The notes under the pieces were generated by a model. That model saw nothing but the letters and a program-made list of their open reading frames with translations, did not search any database and was not told the origin of the DNA. Shown here piece after piece: positions 63,686-64,000 of a stretch of 64,000 nt of DNA (the first letter of the stretch is position 1; each line of letters starts with the position of its first letter). The position numbers and the translations under genes were made by a program. The stretch comes from Hypomesus transpacificus (taxonomy: Eukaryota; Chordata; Actinopteri; Osmeriformes; Osmeridae), in the NCBI RefSeq assembly GCF_021917145.1, contig NW_025813765.1:62001-126000 (forward strand), read 5' to 3'.

Positions 63686-64000
63686 ATGCTTTTCGGCTCG
63701 TTTGTTGTTCAGTGGCTCGGCTAGTTCAATAAGACAAGTTTATCCGGTTTGTCCGGTGTCGCAATCCTCTCTGACCAGTCAGTGGTCTGCAGTGTTATGG
63801 CGTGACCTTTTTGAAAATGACGCGTTGACCACTTCCTTGAGTAGACGGTATTTTGCAAACACCACGGGTTTACCCAAACCGAGGATCAAACCAGAGACCT
63901 TGACACCCTCGGCCTAACTCTCTCTCCCAACTGAGCTATAGGCGTTCCAAACCCAGTCAGTAGCATTCCAAAGCCTTGCCACAAACGAAATAAAGCAATG

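Larger units (their letters stand above)
57364..64000. repeat. tandem tRNA array, 695-bp unit, about 9.5 copies
   Basis: Every landmark recurs at exactly 695 bp with only a few substitutions between units, to the end of the window. Each unit holds tRNA-Ala(AGC) on +, a degenerate tRNA relic on - and tRNA-Ile(AAT) on -. TTTT follows each tRNA-Ala, and the minus strand has TTTTT after each tRNA-Ile, which fit Pol III termination. The 71-codon open frame between the tRNAs is a shadow of the repeat. Confidence 0.97.

Overview
The window looks like subtelomeric DNA of a ray-finned (teleost) fish. The reasons are vertebrate-type CCCTAA telomeric tracts, GT-AG introns, a fish-type DUF6729/transposase-like gene, a Crypton-like tyrosine recombinase, many microsatellites and a large tandem tRNA array. 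I cannot name the species. Every interstitial telomeric tract reads CCCTAA on the + strand, so the chromosome end most likely lies to the left and the centromere to the right.

From 1 to about 50,090 the window is a stack of retroelements of the Penelope-like (PLE) type: reverse transcriptase (RT) plus a C-terminal GIY-YIG endonuclease. All lie in the same orientation, with the sense strand equal to the CCCTAA strand. Nearly all abut telomeric repeat at their 3' ends, and most do at their 5' ends too. I name them locally: A1 (to 5,580; SGNH hydrolase ORF but no RT), E' (10,937-14,020; 5'-truncated RT-EN), a non-coding derivative (14,245-16,102), two very short 3' fragments (16,135-16,799 and 16,826-17,212), B (about 17,220-25,580), C (25,621-30,907), E (30,954-38,275), D (43,889-46,531; SGNH only) and three copies of a non-coding family F (38,314-39,112; 46,552-47,998; 47,999-50,047). 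Shared parts are 5' tandem repeats, a type I hammerhead ribozyme (three found), a short leader intron, ORF1 ending in an SGNH/GDSL-type hydrolase domain, RT-EN, 3' tandem repeats and a 3' module that joins CCCTAA.

The most unusual point is how ORF1 connects to the RT. In C, SGNH, RT and GIY-YIG are one open frame. In B and E the RT frame lies -1 to the SGNH frame, and each SGNH ORF ends on a canonical -1 slippery heptamer directly before the stop (T TTA AAC in B, A AAT TTA in E). B also has a 7-bp hairpin 8 nt downstream. This points to a telomere-associated retroelement that makes an SGNH-RT-endonuclease fusion by programmed frameshifting, with SGNH-only relatives (A1, D) that would need RT in trans.

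Between the retroelements lie three other blocks. One is a three-exon gene of unknown function (6,406-9,620; 932 aa). The second is a block of satellites (39,425-42,225) beside an intact Crypton-like tyrosine recombinase (42,461-43,780). The third is a 12-exon gene (50,494-56,336; 1,439 aa) with a DUF6729-like region and an RNase H-fold transposase-like core.

From 57,364 to the end is a 695-bp tandem array. Each unit carries tRNA-Ala(AGC) on +, a degenerate tRNA relic on -, and tRNA-Ile(AAT) on -. Its left edge cuts the first tRNA-Ala gene at nucleotide 7, as if something had inserted or recombined there.
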